Below are positions 1-7,834 of a stretch of 43,735 nt of DNA, piece after piece. The stretch is from positions 1 through 43,735 of IMG/VR virus record IMGVR_UViG_3300009436_000040. The stretch is one strand, 5' to 3'. Source of the stretch: a virus. Position 1 is the first letter of the stretch. The number at the start of each line of letters is the position of its first letter. The notes under the pieces were generated by a model. That model worked only from the letters and a program-made list of their open reading frames with translations, was not told the DNA's origin and ran no database searches. The position numbers and the translations under genes are program-made.

Positions 1-377
1 AATTTCAATACAGAGTCTTCAAGATATTTCTGTGTATCTCGTAGATTTGCATCTTGGTCTACCAAAGTACCGTCACAATAAATTTCAAATAAATTTGGTT
101 TAACGCCACGAACAACTTTATAGTCTTTGGTACCAATTCTAAATTCAACTTCAACAAGTAAGTTTTTACCATTGACTGAGTTCAATAGTTGATTTTTACT
201 GATCGCTCTAAATGGTTTGTTAAACAGTCCGAAACATAATGCGTCAAGCATGGTAGATTTACCACTGCCATTCTCACCAACAATCAAAGTATTAGGACTA
301 CGTGTAAAATCAATCTCAGTAAATGCGTTACCAGTTGACAGAAAGTTTTGCCAACGTAGCTTCTCAAATATTATCAT
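1..377 (-). CDS. 46: Recombination endonuclease subunit gp46 (SbcC/Rad50-like), partial
   Basis: The first 125 codons of a gene that runs off the left edge. The N-terminus reads MIIFEKLRWQNFLSTGN, followed by a Walker A P-loop GENGSGKS at about residues 34-41, as in T4 gp46 and the SMC/Rad50 ATPase head. With gp47 it forms the nuclease that resects DNA ends for recombination-dependent replication (family knowledge). The ATG at 377 overlaps the TGA of the upstream gene (ATGA), which fixes the start and points to translational coupling. The coiled coil and Walker B lie outside the window. Confidence 0.95.
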   Translation of the reverse strand, partial: MIIFEKLRWQNFLSTGNAFTEIDFTRSPNTLIVGENGSGKSTMLDALCFGLFNKPFRAISKNQLLNSVNGKNLLVEVEFRIGTKDYKVVRGVKPNLFEIYCDGTLVDQDANLRDTQKYLEDSVLK

Positions 378-1144
378 ATAATTCCTCGCCACTTTAAATG
401 TGGCATAATAGCGCCTTCAGTATACATCTGGTGCTGTACTTGTGTTGGATGTTGGACAATCTTTGTATCTAGTCCTTCACAGAAAGGACCCTCAGTGTTC
501 TTTACACACCATTGATACTCTGAAGTAATCCACTTACTATGATCTACCATGTTGCGTAGATATTTAACATTTGGATTTTGCCAATGTTTATTAGATAGAC
601 AACCATCCCATCCCAAAAACATAAAGTAATTTATTTTATGTCTTTTCAAATAATTCTCAACCCGAAGAATGTCTTCGTATGTTCGTATTTCTGCATCGAT
701 GTTATTACTAAACTCCATATGATTTTTAGATACAGCATCGGGCCAGTTGTGATTTGATAACAACCATGAACCATCGCCACCACTAAACATCCTAATTGGG
801 TTTCCATCTTTACCTTGGCTAAAGTTTCCAGGTGGATTTTTTTCTTTAAATTCTGGTCCGTGTGTTATTTCCCAATCTTCAATTTGAGTGTCTGTCATAA
901 ATCTTGCAAATCTATTTGGTGATGACCACTGTACAGCGACCAACAGTTCATCTATATTAGCGAATGATGTACGACATTTTTCTACTGCATGAATAACTTT
1001 TCTAGCAATGAGATTATTTCCCTGAGAAGGAGAACCAGTATTAAGCAATCTTGCATCAAGAAGATGTGCCAATTGTTCTGACCAAGCACCAAAATGTCCG
1101 GGTTTAGTGAAAGAACAGCCAGCTGATATTATCTTCTTAATCAA
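374..1144 (-). CDS. SGNH/GDSL-like hydrolase-fold protein, function unknown
   Basis: 256 aa, lying between gp47 and gp46. The N-terminus IKKIISAGCSFTKPG resembles block I of SGNH hydrolases with GCSF in place of GDS, and NTGSPSQGNN at about residues 35-44 fits block II (Gly/Asn). A late HPTQVQH could supply the block V histidine, but no clear DxxH is seen. The only available start is TTG at 1144, with GAGG about 10 nt upstream; it overlaps the end of gp47 by 8 nt. T4 has only a tiny gene (47.1) at this position, so this is an acquired or divergent insert. The fold is inferred and the substrate is unknown; glycan or lipid ester cleavage would be typical of the family. Confidence 0.6.
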   Translation of the reverse strand: MIKKIISAGCSFTKPGHFGAWSEQLAHLLDARLLNTGSPSQGNNLIARKVIHAVEKCRTSFANIDELLVAVQWSSPNRFARFMTDTQIEDWEITHGPEFKEKNPPGNFSQGKDGNPIRMFSGGDGSWLLSNHNWPDAVSKNHMEFSNNIDAEIRTYEDILRVENYLKRHKINYFMFLGWDGCLSNKHWQNPNVKYLRNMVDHSKWITSEYQWCVKNTEGPFCEGLDTKIVQHPTQVQHQMYTEGAIMPHLKWRGII

Positions 1145-2201
1145 CGCTTTGAGCCTCTACATATAATGTGCGTAAAACTGTTTTGAGTTTATCTTTATCA
1201 AGATCAGTTGTCGTGCTATCAACATAATCATTCAGCAAGGACATGGTGTCTTCTAAGTTTACTTCAATCTCTCCAACTGCATCATCTTCAAACTCTGAAA
1301 AGTCTTCAATGATTTTTAATTCTGTGAGATTACATCGATACAATTTCTCAACGAACTGATCAAAGTATTGAAAGTCATCCTTCTTGACAACAATTAATTT
1401 TATGCAACAACCAGAAATAATATCATAGTCAAAAGCATCAAGCTGTTTTCTAAAATCATCGTTGGTATCGTCATAATGGAATTTGTGAAAAATATTAAAT
1501 GGGTTTTGTAAAAACTCGATATCATTTGTATGGGTGTCATATATGTTGAATCCTCTTGGGTCATCATAATCAGACCACGTAATTTCATATGGATTTCCAA
1601 GGTAGAGAATATTATCAACCCTAGAACGATGATGATAGTGACCGCTACAAACCAAATCAAAGTTGCTAAAAGGGTCAACACCCATTCCGTGATCGTTTGA
1701 CACGCCTTTGTACATTTGAAATCCAGCGAACTCAAAGTGTCCGAAACAGACTTTGGCATCAGTAGTCGCAATCGTTTGCATACTGTTGTCATAATTTTCT
1801 GAACATATCCAAGGAACAAATAGTATTTTTCGACCATCAAATTCCACTGTGGAAATTTCTGGATATATTTTAACATTGTCGTATTCTCGTAGTAACAATT
1901 CAGGAGAGTTTACATCATTAGTATTCTTAAAGTATGTATCATGGTTACCAGGTATCATATGGATGTCAATCCCTAAGCTGGCAGCCTTATCGAAAAAGTA
2001 TTCTTTACAGCTTCGTAGAGTATTGTAGTTGATATACTTTCTTCTATCAAAAACATCACCTAAATGCATTACAGTTTTGATTTCTCTTTCAACCAACATA
2101 GGAAAAAAGAACTCATCATAAAACTTTTTAAAGAATGCATCGAACTGTAATGAATCACTTCTCGCACCGAAGTGTGTATCATTTATCGTAGCTATTTTCA
2201 T
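1137..2201 (-). CDS. 47: Recombination endonuclease subunit gp47 (SbcD/Mre11-like)
   Basis: 354 aa, close to T4 gp47 (339 aa). All metallophosphoesterase motifs are present: NDTHFG (D8, H10), GDVFDRR (D49), GNHD (86-88), GHFE (H155) and GHYHHR (H188, H190). These bind the two metal ions of Mre11-type nucleases. The acidic C-terminal part should carry the gp46-binding and capping region. The ATG at 2201 overlaps the TGA of the exonuclease gene upstream (ATGA). Partner of the gp46 gene one position downstream; together they process DNA ends for strand invasion. Confidence 0.96.
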   Translation of the reverse strand: MKIATINDTHFGARSDSLQFDAFFKKFYDEFFFPMLVEREIKTVMHLGDVFDRRKYINYNTLRSCKEYFFDKAASLGIDIHMIPGNHDTYFKNTNDVNSPELLLREYDNVKIYPEISTVEFDGRKILFVPWICSENYDNSMQTIATTDAKVCFGHFEFAGFQMYKGVSNDHGMGVDPFSNFDLVCSGHYHHRSRVDNILYLGNPYEITWSDYDDPRGFNIYDTHTNDIEFLQNPFNIFHKFHYDDTNDDFRKQLDAFDYDIISGCCIKLIVVKKDDFQYFDQFVEKLYRCNLTELKIIEDFSEFEDDAVGEIEVNLEDTMSLLNDYVDSTTTDLDKDKLKTVLRTLYVEAQSVD

Positions 2202-2743
2202 GTAGTCAGAATTTTTCTCAATGTGTTGGCTTGACTCTTTGCGTCATCAAGCGCATGGTGATGTAAGTCATTATCTGCGGCGCGAATATCAGAGTTTCTT
2301 ATACCCATTAGATTCATTACTGTCCTGAAACACATAATGTTCCAATGTTTCCAAGGGTAGTTTGATATACCACAGGCTTCATAGGCTTCTTCTAAAATGG
2401 TAACATCAAATGATGCACCGTTACCCCAAATCATTACTTGGTCATTGCCAATAAATTGAGTGAATGCTTCTAGTGCATCTTCAATATCTACTGGGTCAAC
2501 CATCAATGCTTTAAGTGCTTCTGGTTTTTGTTTTTGCCACCACTCTACGGTGTCTTTTGAGATGTGCAACCCTTTCGCTTTACAAGATGCCGCGTCTACA
2601 TTTATATAGAACTCTTGCTCTGGTTGCCCATCTAACTTAAACTTAGTTGCGCCAATAGATACAATTGTAGAGTTAGCGCGAGTACTTAAAGTTTCTAAGT
2701 CCACCATGATGTGAACTTGATTTGGGTCTGTCGGTGATGCCAT
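2198..2743 (-). CDS. DEDDh 3'-5' exonuclease (DexA/RNase T-like)
   Basis: 181 aa. The exonuclease motifs are VDLET (D15, E17), NGASFD (D113) and HHALDDA (H162, D167 in the HxxxxD spacing), a complete DEDDh site. T4 DexA (227 aa) belongs to the same superfamily, so DexA is the likely counterpart, though RNase T-like or other DnaQ-family nucleases cannot be excluded. Its stop is coupled to the gp47 start. The start ATG at 2743 shares its A with the TAA of the preceding gene (TAATG) and has AGAGGA upstream. Likely role: degrading or trimming single-stranded 3' ends of host or phage DNA. Confidence 0.88.
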   Translation of the reverse strand: MASPTDPNQVHIMVDLETLSTRANSTIVSIGATKFKLDGQPEQEFYINVDAASCKAKGLHISKDTVEWWQKQKPEALKALMVDPVDIEDALEAFTQFIGNDQVMIWGNGASFDVTILEEAYEACGISNYPWKHWNIMCFRTVMNLMGIRNSDIRAADNDLHHHALDDAKSQANTLRKILTT

Positions 2744-3033
2744 TATTTATCCTCTGGTGGTACTAAGGTGTATACCGTTTGTTCGTCAGGTTTATCTACG
2801 GTGATAGTTACTGTGTCTGAAAGAAAGGTATTATCAAACATACCTTCGGCTTGCATTGAAAAGAACTTTGTCCAGTCCTGTTTGCTTAAATCTGGTAACT
2901 CAGTAACGAATTCATTTCCATCACCAAAAGTAAAGGTTACTGTACCTTCTGGTGTTATGGCATATGCGTCATTGAGATTGTACTTGGATTTCTTCTTACT
3001 GAAGTCCACTTCGATCACGTTGTCATCTGTCAT
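2743..3033 (-). CDS. Hypothetical protein, 96 aa
   Basis: Start chosen at the ATG at 3033 (MTDDNVIEVDFSKKKSKYN), because GAGGT sits a few bases upstream; a longer TTG reading from 3054 lacks such a site. The N-terminal half is lysine-rich (DFSKKKSKYNLNDAY); the rest looks like a small beta-rich domain with alternating hydrophobic residues (TVTFTFGDGNEFVTEL, TVTITVDKPDEQTVYTL). No motif is recognised. It lies between gp55 and the exonuclease and is translationally coupled to the latter through TAATG, so it probably belongs to the replication and late-transcription operon. Confidence 0.75.
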   Translation of the reverse strand: MTDDNVIEVDFSKKKSKYNLNDAYAITPEGTVTFTFGDGNEFVTELPDLSKQDWTKFFSMQAEGMFDNTFLSDTVTITVDKPDEQTVYTLVPPEDK

Positions 3034-3099
3034 AGATACCTCTACTATTAACAAACCATTATATGTTATTCTTAGGCAAAAGTCAAGTGGTTTTTGAAA

Positions 3100-3684
3100 T
3101 TATTTCATTGCCTCAATCTTATCTTTAGCTAAGTCTACGGCTTCCCTATCTGTTAGGTACTTTGGCTTACGTTTAGGGATCTTTGAATTCACTTCTTTGT
3201 GGTCTTCGTTGTGCTTGTTAGCTTGATCTATCTGGTTCTTCATGTAGTCTAGATACTCGCTACCAACAGTCTCTTTACCCTCTGCAAACATCTCTGTGAA
3301 GTCCATATTGGTAATGAGTTTCATCTTGATATCGATATGCTTCTTCTCTTTCTTGATCCTACGTATGAATGCATAGTAAGTAATCTGTGTGAAGTAAGCA
3401 AATGGGTTCTTAGATTTTGCTGGATCAAAATTGTCCATATATGTAATGCAATTCTCGATACCATCTAGTATCATTTCATCGCGGAAAGTATAGTTAACAA
3501 AGTTTGACTTGTACGCAAGGTGATTTGCTATCTTAACAAAACATTCACCCAGATAATTAGTTACCCTAGGTTTAGGTTCGCCAGCGGCTTCGGCTGCCAG
3601 TCGTTCTTCTCGGTAGATGCTTATCTTAGCGAGGAACTCCTTGTTGTCAACATAGTGTTGTTTCGGTGCTGTAGATTTTTTCAT
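3100..3684 (-). CDS. 55: Late-transcription sigma factor gp55
   Basis: 194 aa (T4 gp55 is 185 aa). The central part (NYTFRDEMILDGIENCITYM, then FDPAKSKNPFAYFTQITYYA and FIRRIKKEKKH) is the sigma-70 region-2-like core seen in T4-type gp55, including the aromatic and basic helix used for promoter opening. The C-terminal part is charged and probably carries the clamp-binding tail, although that motif is not clear here. gp55 recruits host RNA polymerase to TATAAATA late promoters, many of which are present in this window. Next to gp47/46 as in other T4-like phages. A short untranslated region of 82 nt lies upstream. Confidence 0.93.
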   Translation of the reverse strand: MKKSTAPKQHYVDNKEFLAKISIYREERLAAEAAGEPKPRVTNYLGECFVKIANHLAYKSNFVNYTFRDEMILDGIENCITYMDNFDPAKSKNPFAYFTQITYYAFIRRIKKEKKHIDIKMKLITNMDFTEMFAEGKETVGSEYLDYMKNQIDQANKHNEDHKEVNSKIPKRKPKYLTDREAVDLAKDKIEAMK

Positions 3685-3712
3685 TTTATTTTCCCATAAT
3701 GTAAAAAAAGAC

Positions 3713-3740
3713 TTGACATTCCTAAAATAGTGTGTATAAT
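3713..3740 (+). promoter_or_regulatory. Consensus sigma-70 promoter on the plus strand (antisense to flanking genes)
   Basis: TTGACA at 3713-3718 and TATAAT at 3735-3740 are separated by 16 nt: both hexamers match the bacterial consensus perfectly. It sits in the 82-nt gap between gp55 and the 126-aa gene but points to the plus strand, into the antisense of that gene and uvsW. AGGG-TGTGT-CCCT (3741-3753) forms a tiny inverted repeat at the expected transcript start. No convincing plus-strand gene follows. A transcript is inferred, not shown. Confidence 0.6.
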
Positions 3741-3766
3741 AGGGTGTGTCCCTTTAAAGAATACAA

Positions 3767-4147
3767 TCAATGTATTTCATTGTTATCTACTGCTTGAGCA
3801 TAAGCGTAGATGTCTGCTATCATCTCGTCGGTATCGTCATGACCCGACTCGTTTTCAGCAAAAAAAGTTTTCTCAACAATCGCATAATAGTCTTGCACAT
3901 ACTGGCGAGACAATGTAGATACGTTTGCTATAATATCTCTATTCATAAAATATTCTAAATCGTCAGAAAAAGGGATCCATCCCATGAGAGCAAATGACTC
4001 TTGCATACCCCTAGGACCTTCATTAAGATGGCGCGTTATCTTCAAAGGTGTATGAAGTTTAATCTCTGTAGGTGAGACCTCTTCCACAGATGCTACTAGC
4101 TGAGTCTCATTGAGGAGAGTTATTACTTTAGGTTCTAGTTCATTCAT
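3767..4147 (-). CDS. Conserved-looking hypothetical protein, 126 aa
   Basis: The N-terminal half (MNELEPKVITLLNETQLVAS...EIKLHTPLKI) looks like a small beta-barrel. The middle has GWIPFSDDLEYF and the tail is acidic (NESGHDDTDEMIADIYAY). Similar short proteins are, from memory, common next to uvsW/gp55 in marine T4-like phages, but their function is not known. The start overlaps the TGA of uvsW in an ATGA, so it is co-translated with the helicase. No catalytic motif is seen. Confidence 0.8.
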   Translation of the reverse strand: MNELEPKVITLLNETQLVASVEEVSPTEIKLHTPLKITRHLNEGPRGMQESFALMGWIPFSDDLEYFMNRDIIANVSTLSRQYVQDYYAIVEKTFFAENESGHDDTDEMIADIYAYAQAVDNNEIH

Positions 4148-5622
4148 TTTACTTCTACCTTTGCTATCTTATAGTTGAACGATTCTTCGTTGTAAATTTT
4201 AATTCGTTCTAACATATGATTGAGTGTGAAGTTCTTCTTAGATTTCCAAGAGAGATCATCACCGACATCAAATAAATTACACGCTTCTTTCTGATTACCC
4301 TTCCTAAGTCCTCTACCAATAGACTGTAGATTTCTGATACGAGACTTGCTAGGTGAAGCAAATACAACATTATGTAAGTTCCTTATATTTATACCAGTAC
4401 TAAAAGTACCATATGAAGCGATGATTATAGCATCTTTTTGTGTCTCTGTCAAGTGGCGTATCTCTTCTCTTTGCTCAGTATCAGTTCCACCGTGTACAAA
4501 GAACACCATCCTTTCAGAATTTACACGTTCGCTTATCATCTTGTGCAATACCGCACCATGTTTCTCTACAAATTGATATAACACTAGGGTATTACCAGTC
4601 TGTGCTATAGTCAAATTAGTTATAATCTTATTACGTTGTGGGTTAGTTACTAGCCAGTCCATCTCTTCTTGATATGGCATTTTAGATACTAACTTCCTCT
4701 GTGCATCAGAGTACTCTAGTAGCAAACAAACAATCTTCAACTCAGCCAGTTGTTTACTGTCCATGAGTTTCTTTGTTGTAGTCACTTTGTACACTCTACC
4801 AAATACTCCTTCAAGTACTAATCTATGAGTCTTTGTGCCGTCAAGTGTACCTGTTGTGCCATATCGATATGGAGTGTTTACCATTTTGTCTAGTAAAGTA
4901 GTCAATGATTTAGCTTTAAAGTTGTGTGCTTCATCTCCATATACTACATCAAACTCTTCAAACCAAGACTTAGGAAATTTATATATTGATTGCCAAGTAG
5001 ATATTATTACTGCGGCTTTGTTGGTCTTGTCTTTTCCACCGTAGATTTTGTGGCAGAATTTGTTTGCTTGCCATTTATCTTCAGATGAGTAGTCATTAAA
5101 ATCTCCCCACATTTGCTCAACGAGGGAAGTCGTTGGCACGATGATAAGTTGTTTACGTCCGTGTGCTTGGTGATAACGTAAAAGACTGTAAATGATGAGA
5201 GACTTACCACTAGCAGTAGGAGATAAAAGAAGAGATCGACCATTGTTAATCGCATGAGTTACTGCCTCTAGTTGATAGTCCCTAATAGCAATCTGTTTAC
5301 CTTGGCTGTGTAAGTTTAAGGACTCTGTAAATTTTGAGACTTGATCGATGGTACCTTCTTCACCAACTTTGTCAATTTTTATATCTATCTTGTACTCTAG
5401 CTGTTCACAAAATTCCACTAGATAGTCTAATAGACCTACATAGAGTTCTCTTGTGTACATATTAAACATTCTAGCTTTACCGTCCCACATTCTATTTCTA
5501 TATGCGGGCATAAACTTTGCACCAGGAACTTCGAATGTAAAGAATTCAACGATTTCTTTTGCCGTACTAGGATCCGTATCGATCAATATGTGGCATTCGT
5601 CTTTCTTCGTTACTGTTATCAT
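4144..5622 (-). CDS. uvsW: UvsW recombination helicase
   Basis: 492 aa from the ATG at 5622. A longer GTG reading from 5652 is rejected because the ATG at 5622 shares its A with the TAA of the small gene upstream (TAATG). The N-terminal domain (RNRMWDGKARMFN) matches the UvsW substrate-binding domain. Superfamily 2 motifs follow: Q-like RDYQLEA, Walker A PTASGKS (about 135-141), DEAH (about 230-233), a TGTLDGT motif III-like segment and motif VI QSIGRGLRKG. UvsW unwinds branched DNA, drives fork regression and shuts off origin R-loops late in T4 infection (family knowledge). Length agrees with T4 UvsW. Confidence 0.95.
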   Translation of the reverse strand: MITVTKKDECHILIDTDPSTAKEIVEFFTFEVPGAKFMPAYRNRMWDGKARMFNMYTRELYVGLLDYLVEFCEQLEYKIDIKIDKVGEEGTIDQVSKFTESLNLHSQGKQIAIRDYQLEAVTHAINNGRSLLLSPTASGKSLIIYSLLRYHQAHGRKQLIIVPTTSLVEQMWGDFNDYSSEDKWQANKFCHKIYGGKDKTNKAAVIISTWQSIYKFPKSWFEEFDVVYGDEAHNFKAKSLTTLLDKMVNTPYRYGTTGTLDGTKTHRLVLEGVFGRVYKVTTTKKLMDSKQLAELKIVCLLLEYSDAQRKLVSKMPYQEEMDWLVTNPQRNKIITNLTIAQTGNTLVLYQFVEKHGAVLHKMISERVNSERMVFFVHGGTDTEQREEIRHLTETQKDAIIIASYGTFSTGINIRNLHNVVFASPSKSRIRNLQSIGRGLRKGNQKEACNLFDVGDDLSWKSKKNFTLNHMLERIKIYNEESFNYKIAKVEVK

Positions 5623-5750
5623 TACATGAAAATTCCATATGCAATACACCACAATTCAAGTGTTAGTTTTTCTATTGTTGCCCAAAATAGAATAGTAAAA
5701 GTTAATACCCAAGCAGTAGTTAAAAATGCTGGTATGTATTTGTCTTCCAT
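5622..5750 (-). CDS. Small membrane protein, 42 aa (previously unlisted)
   Basis: An ORF from the ATG at 5750 to the TAA at 5622: MEDKYIPAFLTTAWVLTFTI..., continuing LFWATIEKLTLELW. It starts immediately after the uvsY TAA, and its stop overlaps the uvsW ATG (TAATG). This gapless fit between two well-defined genes is the main evidence that it is real. A single hydrophobic stretch at about residues 7-25 is long enough to cross a membrane, and a second hydrophobic segment ends the protein. Function unknown; it might be a small inner-membrane protein or mainly serve to couple uvsY and uvsW translation. Confidence 0.72.
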   Translation of the reverse strand: MEDKYIPAFLTTAWVLTFTILFWATIEKLTLELWCIAYGIFM

Positions 5751-6194
5751 TTACATTAGTCCGTTAGTGAATTTTGTCCATTCGATGCTGTTCTTAATAT
5801 CCCAACCTCGACTCTGTATTGCTCTGAGTACTCTGTCTAGGTAATCTACCGTAGTCTGAATGTACTCCAATTTATCTGCTTGCTGTATGATATCATCATC
5901 AGCTTCTAAGTATTCATAAATTTCTGATTTGAGTGGCTTATTGCCTAAGTACTGATCCCATCCTAGTACATTCAATTCTTCTTTGGATAACTCACCTCTG
6001 AAATATTGAGATTTAATTCGTTTTAATTTTATTAGACTGGTGTTTGCTTTGCGTAACTGGAGTCTAGCTGTAGATAAGTGATTTAGATACTTCGCATGAA
6101 GTTCTGGAGTCTTAGTACTTTCTTTACCCAAATTCAAATCATCAATTTTACAATCATTAACCCACATATCTTGTAGGTCTGCTAATTTAATCAT
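5751..6194 (-). CDS. uvsY: Recombination mediator UvsY
   Basis: 147 aa (T4 UvsY is 137 aa). The start MIKLADLQDMWVNDCKID is characteristic of UvsY, followed by a basic helical region (LRKANTSLIKLKRIKSQYF), then KPLKSEIYEYLEADDDII and an amphipathic C-terminal part ending in the hexamer-forming region (DYLDRVLRAIQSRGWDIKN). UvsY loads UvsX recombinase on gp32-coated single-stranded DNA (family knowledge). GGAG lies just before the ATG, and a TATAAATA box lies 34 nt upstream, suggesting at least some late expression. Confidence 0.93.
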   Translation of the reverse strand: MIKLADLQDMWVNDCKIDDLNLGKESTKTPELHAKYLNHLSTARLQLRKANTSLIKLKRIKSQYFRGELSKEELNVLGWDQYLGNKPLKSEIYEYLEADDDIIQQADKLEYIQTTVDYLDRVLRAIQSRGWDIKNSIEWTKFTNGLM

Positions 6195-6227
6195 AGTGTC
6201 TCCATAATATATTTCTTCTACTACTAC

Positions 6228-6235
6228 TATTTATA
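6228..6235 (-). promoter_or_regulatory. T4-type late promoter box upstream of uvsY
   Basis: TATAAATA on the minus strand, overlapping the stop of the 226-aa gene and 34 nt before the uvsY start. It matches the gp55-dependent late promoter -10 element. Confidence 0.65.
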
Positions 6236-6911
6236 CGTCTGTTTCCAACCAATCTGGAAATAGTTTTTTAAATTCTTGTAGTATCAATTCATGTTGTTTA
6301 GCTGTGTAGTGTCCTTTAAGGTCGTGATTTGGTTGTATTAGAGTCAGTGCCTCATCTGCAAATCTAAAATGATCTACAGGTCCAAATCTAGGGAGCTTAA
6401 TGTCTTCATTGAAAACTGTTCTTATGCATAACTTTATTTTGTTGGAGTTACAATACCCTATTAGCGCACCAATATACATCATATTTTCTGCTTCTGTTAG
6501 TGTATTAAAACTTTTGTGATAGAATGAGTCTAGAATGTCTCTACTGTTATAAGTGATTGTGTTGCCTAAGTGACGAGATAAATTATATGCTTCTTTCCAC
6601 CATCGCTTGGTGGTTACAGTTGAAAGGTCTTCTAGTATCTCTAACTTTCTTTCCGTTGTATCATCTAAACCTATTGAGGTCAATCTAAGAAAAGAAGTAA
6701 GATGAAATATGCAGTGAGTATAGGATCTAGTGTTAGTGTTTTCTATACTTTCCTCTAGATGTGCTATGGTGTTTAGTGTTGTATATTTTATACACCTACC
6801 TGGCATACCAGTAGAGTGAACTTGAGCGCGAACACGTTCAGCGAGGTATTTACACCAATGATCTTCATCCCATGTTGCAAAAGAATCACCACCAACCAAT
6901 AATCTAGCCAT
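6231..6911 (-). CDS. SGNH/GDSL-like hydrolase-fold protein, 226 aa
   Basis: The N-terminus MARLLVGGDSFATWDEDHW carries the block I GDSF motif. HSTGMPGRC at about residues 32-40 fits block II (conserved Gly), and the C-terminal HDLKGHYTAKQH provides an Asp and His in block-V-like spacing. A middle helical region contains no recognised domain. The ATG at 6911 has AGGGA upstream. The organisation parallels the other SGNH-like protein at 374-1144, with little residue-level similarity. Possible esterase or acyl/glycan-modifying activity is only inferred from the fold. It sits between uvsY and a tail-tube-like gene. Confidence 0.62.
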   Translation of the reverse strand: MARLLVGGDSFATWDEDHWCKYLAERVRAQVHSTGMPGRCIKYTTLNTIAHLEESIENTNTRSYTHCIFHLTSFLRLTSIGLDDTTERKLEILEDLSTVTTKRWWKEAYNLSRHLGNTITYNSRDILDSFYHKSFNTLTEAENMMYIGALIGYCNSNKIKLCIRTVFNEDIKLPRFGPVDHFRFADEALTLIQPNHDLKGHYTAKQHELILQEFKKLFPDWLETDV

Positions 6912-6918
6912 TTTTTCC

Positions 6919-7506
6919 CTAAGTTACTGCATCAATCGTATATGTTCTATATTTAAACGCGGCAATACCAATAAAGTAATCACCTGCACCATTCGTGATA
7001 TCAAAGTCTAAACCAGAAAGTGATATTGGGAATGCGTCTTTGAATGTTACTTTAACATTTGGATTGTTATTGGAATCGAGAACAAACAGAGTAGCATCAC
7101 TTACTTGAGCAATGCCCTCCTTAGCGTTATTTGTCTGTGTTGCAGTTCTATAGGCTTGACTGTTAATATAGTCTGTGAACTCTTTGTGGTTCTCAGGGAA
7201 GCCGAGACCACGTAGCCAAGAGTATAACTCTTTGTAGTTAGTCATATCTTCCTGAATAAGGAATCTAATCATTAACTCGCCAAATCTCAACTTGTCTCCT
7301 GGGTATGCAATATCTACAAGTGGTGTTACTTGCTCTGGAAATCCCATTGAGATTTCTGGTAGATTGGCAGCCTGACAGAAAAACGATACGTTAGGCATAT
7401 TATGTAATTGAAATTTAAATCCGTTTGGACGCAAATAGTCTAACTCTGACGGGTTCTTACCAGCAAAAGTTCCTTCTGCGACTGACGATATATTATTAAA
7501 TGCCAT
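6919..7506 (-). CDS. Tail-tube-fold structural protein (gp19/gp54 family, exact role uncertain)
   Basis: 195 aa. Features include GFKFQLHNMPNVSFFCQAAN, LPEISMG, a TPLVDIAYPGDKL turn, NYKELYSWLRGLGFP and a C-terminal VKVTFKDAFPISLSGLDF. The FKDAFPI..S beta signature resembles the end of the tail tube protein gp19 in this same window (RNAFPIQMSEIAL), so a related tube fold is likely. T4 makes several such proteins (gp19, gp48, gp54), and marine T4-like phages also place a tail-completion gene (gp3) near gp23/uvsY. I cannot decide between these. SD GGAGAAA precedes the ATG; it follows iscA by about 11 nt. Confidence 0.7.
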   Translation of the reverse strand: MAFNNISSVAEGTFAGKNPSELDYLRPNGFKFQLHNMPNVSFFCQAANLPEISMGFPEQVTPLVDIAYPGDKLRFGELMIRFLIQEDMTNYKELYSWLRGLGFPENHKEFTDYINSQAYRTATQTNNAKEGIAQVSDATLFVLDSNNNPNVKVTFKDAFPISLSGLDFDITNGAGDYFIGIAAFKYRTYTIDAVT

Positions 7507-7517
7507 ATGTTTCTCCG

Positions 7518-7829
7518 TTACGCTTCAAACTGAATGCTTTCACCACATCCGCACGAACTTGCTACGTTAGGATTGGTTATTGTTATCTCAGATCCAGTCA
7601 TACTTGTTACCATATCTACTGTACTACCAGCAACTTCATTTCGCACTATGTCATCAACAACAATTAAGTCATCTATAAGAGTGCCATCAGAATCATCATC
7701 TGAATACTCCCACACGTATGCGAAACCAGCACACCCACTACCTTTCAGTGATAAACGTACATACTTCTGTTCTGATTTCTCTAGTAAACCAGTCCAGTAT
7801 TCTTTTGCTTCTGAGGATATCTTTATCAT
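7518..7829 (-). CDS. iscA: A-type iron-sulfur cluster carrier (IscA/ErpA-like)
   Basis: 103 aa from the ATG at 7829 (MIKISSEAKEYWTGLLEK). An upstream in-frame extension to 8000 would read through iscU in another frame and has no IscA similarity, so it is rejected. The three cluster-binding cysteines are present: C33 in KGSGCAGF, and C93 and C95 in SSCGCGESI, matching C35/C99/C101 of E. coli IscA. It would carry Fe or Fe-S clusters from the IscU scaffold to client proteins. It directly follows iscU. A TATAAATA box ends only 5 nt before the ATG. Phage copies of this family are known in marine phages; pairing with iscU is less usual. Confidence 0.93.
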   Translation of the reverse strand: MIKISSEAKEYWTGLLEKSEQKYVRLSLKGSGCAGFAYVWEYSDDDSDGTLIDDLIVVDDIVRNEVAGSTVDMVTSMTGSEITITNPNVASSCGCGESIQFEA

Positions 7830-7834
7830 ACTAC

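Noticed and set aside
335-340. TTGACA at 335 as a plus-strand promoter
   Set aside because: No -10-like sequence at 16-18 nt; it lies inside gp46.
3730-3918. Plus-strand ORF of 62 aa downstream of the consensus promoter
   Set aside because: It starts inside the promoter -10 region, has no SD, and its sequence is the antisense shadow of the 126-aa gene.
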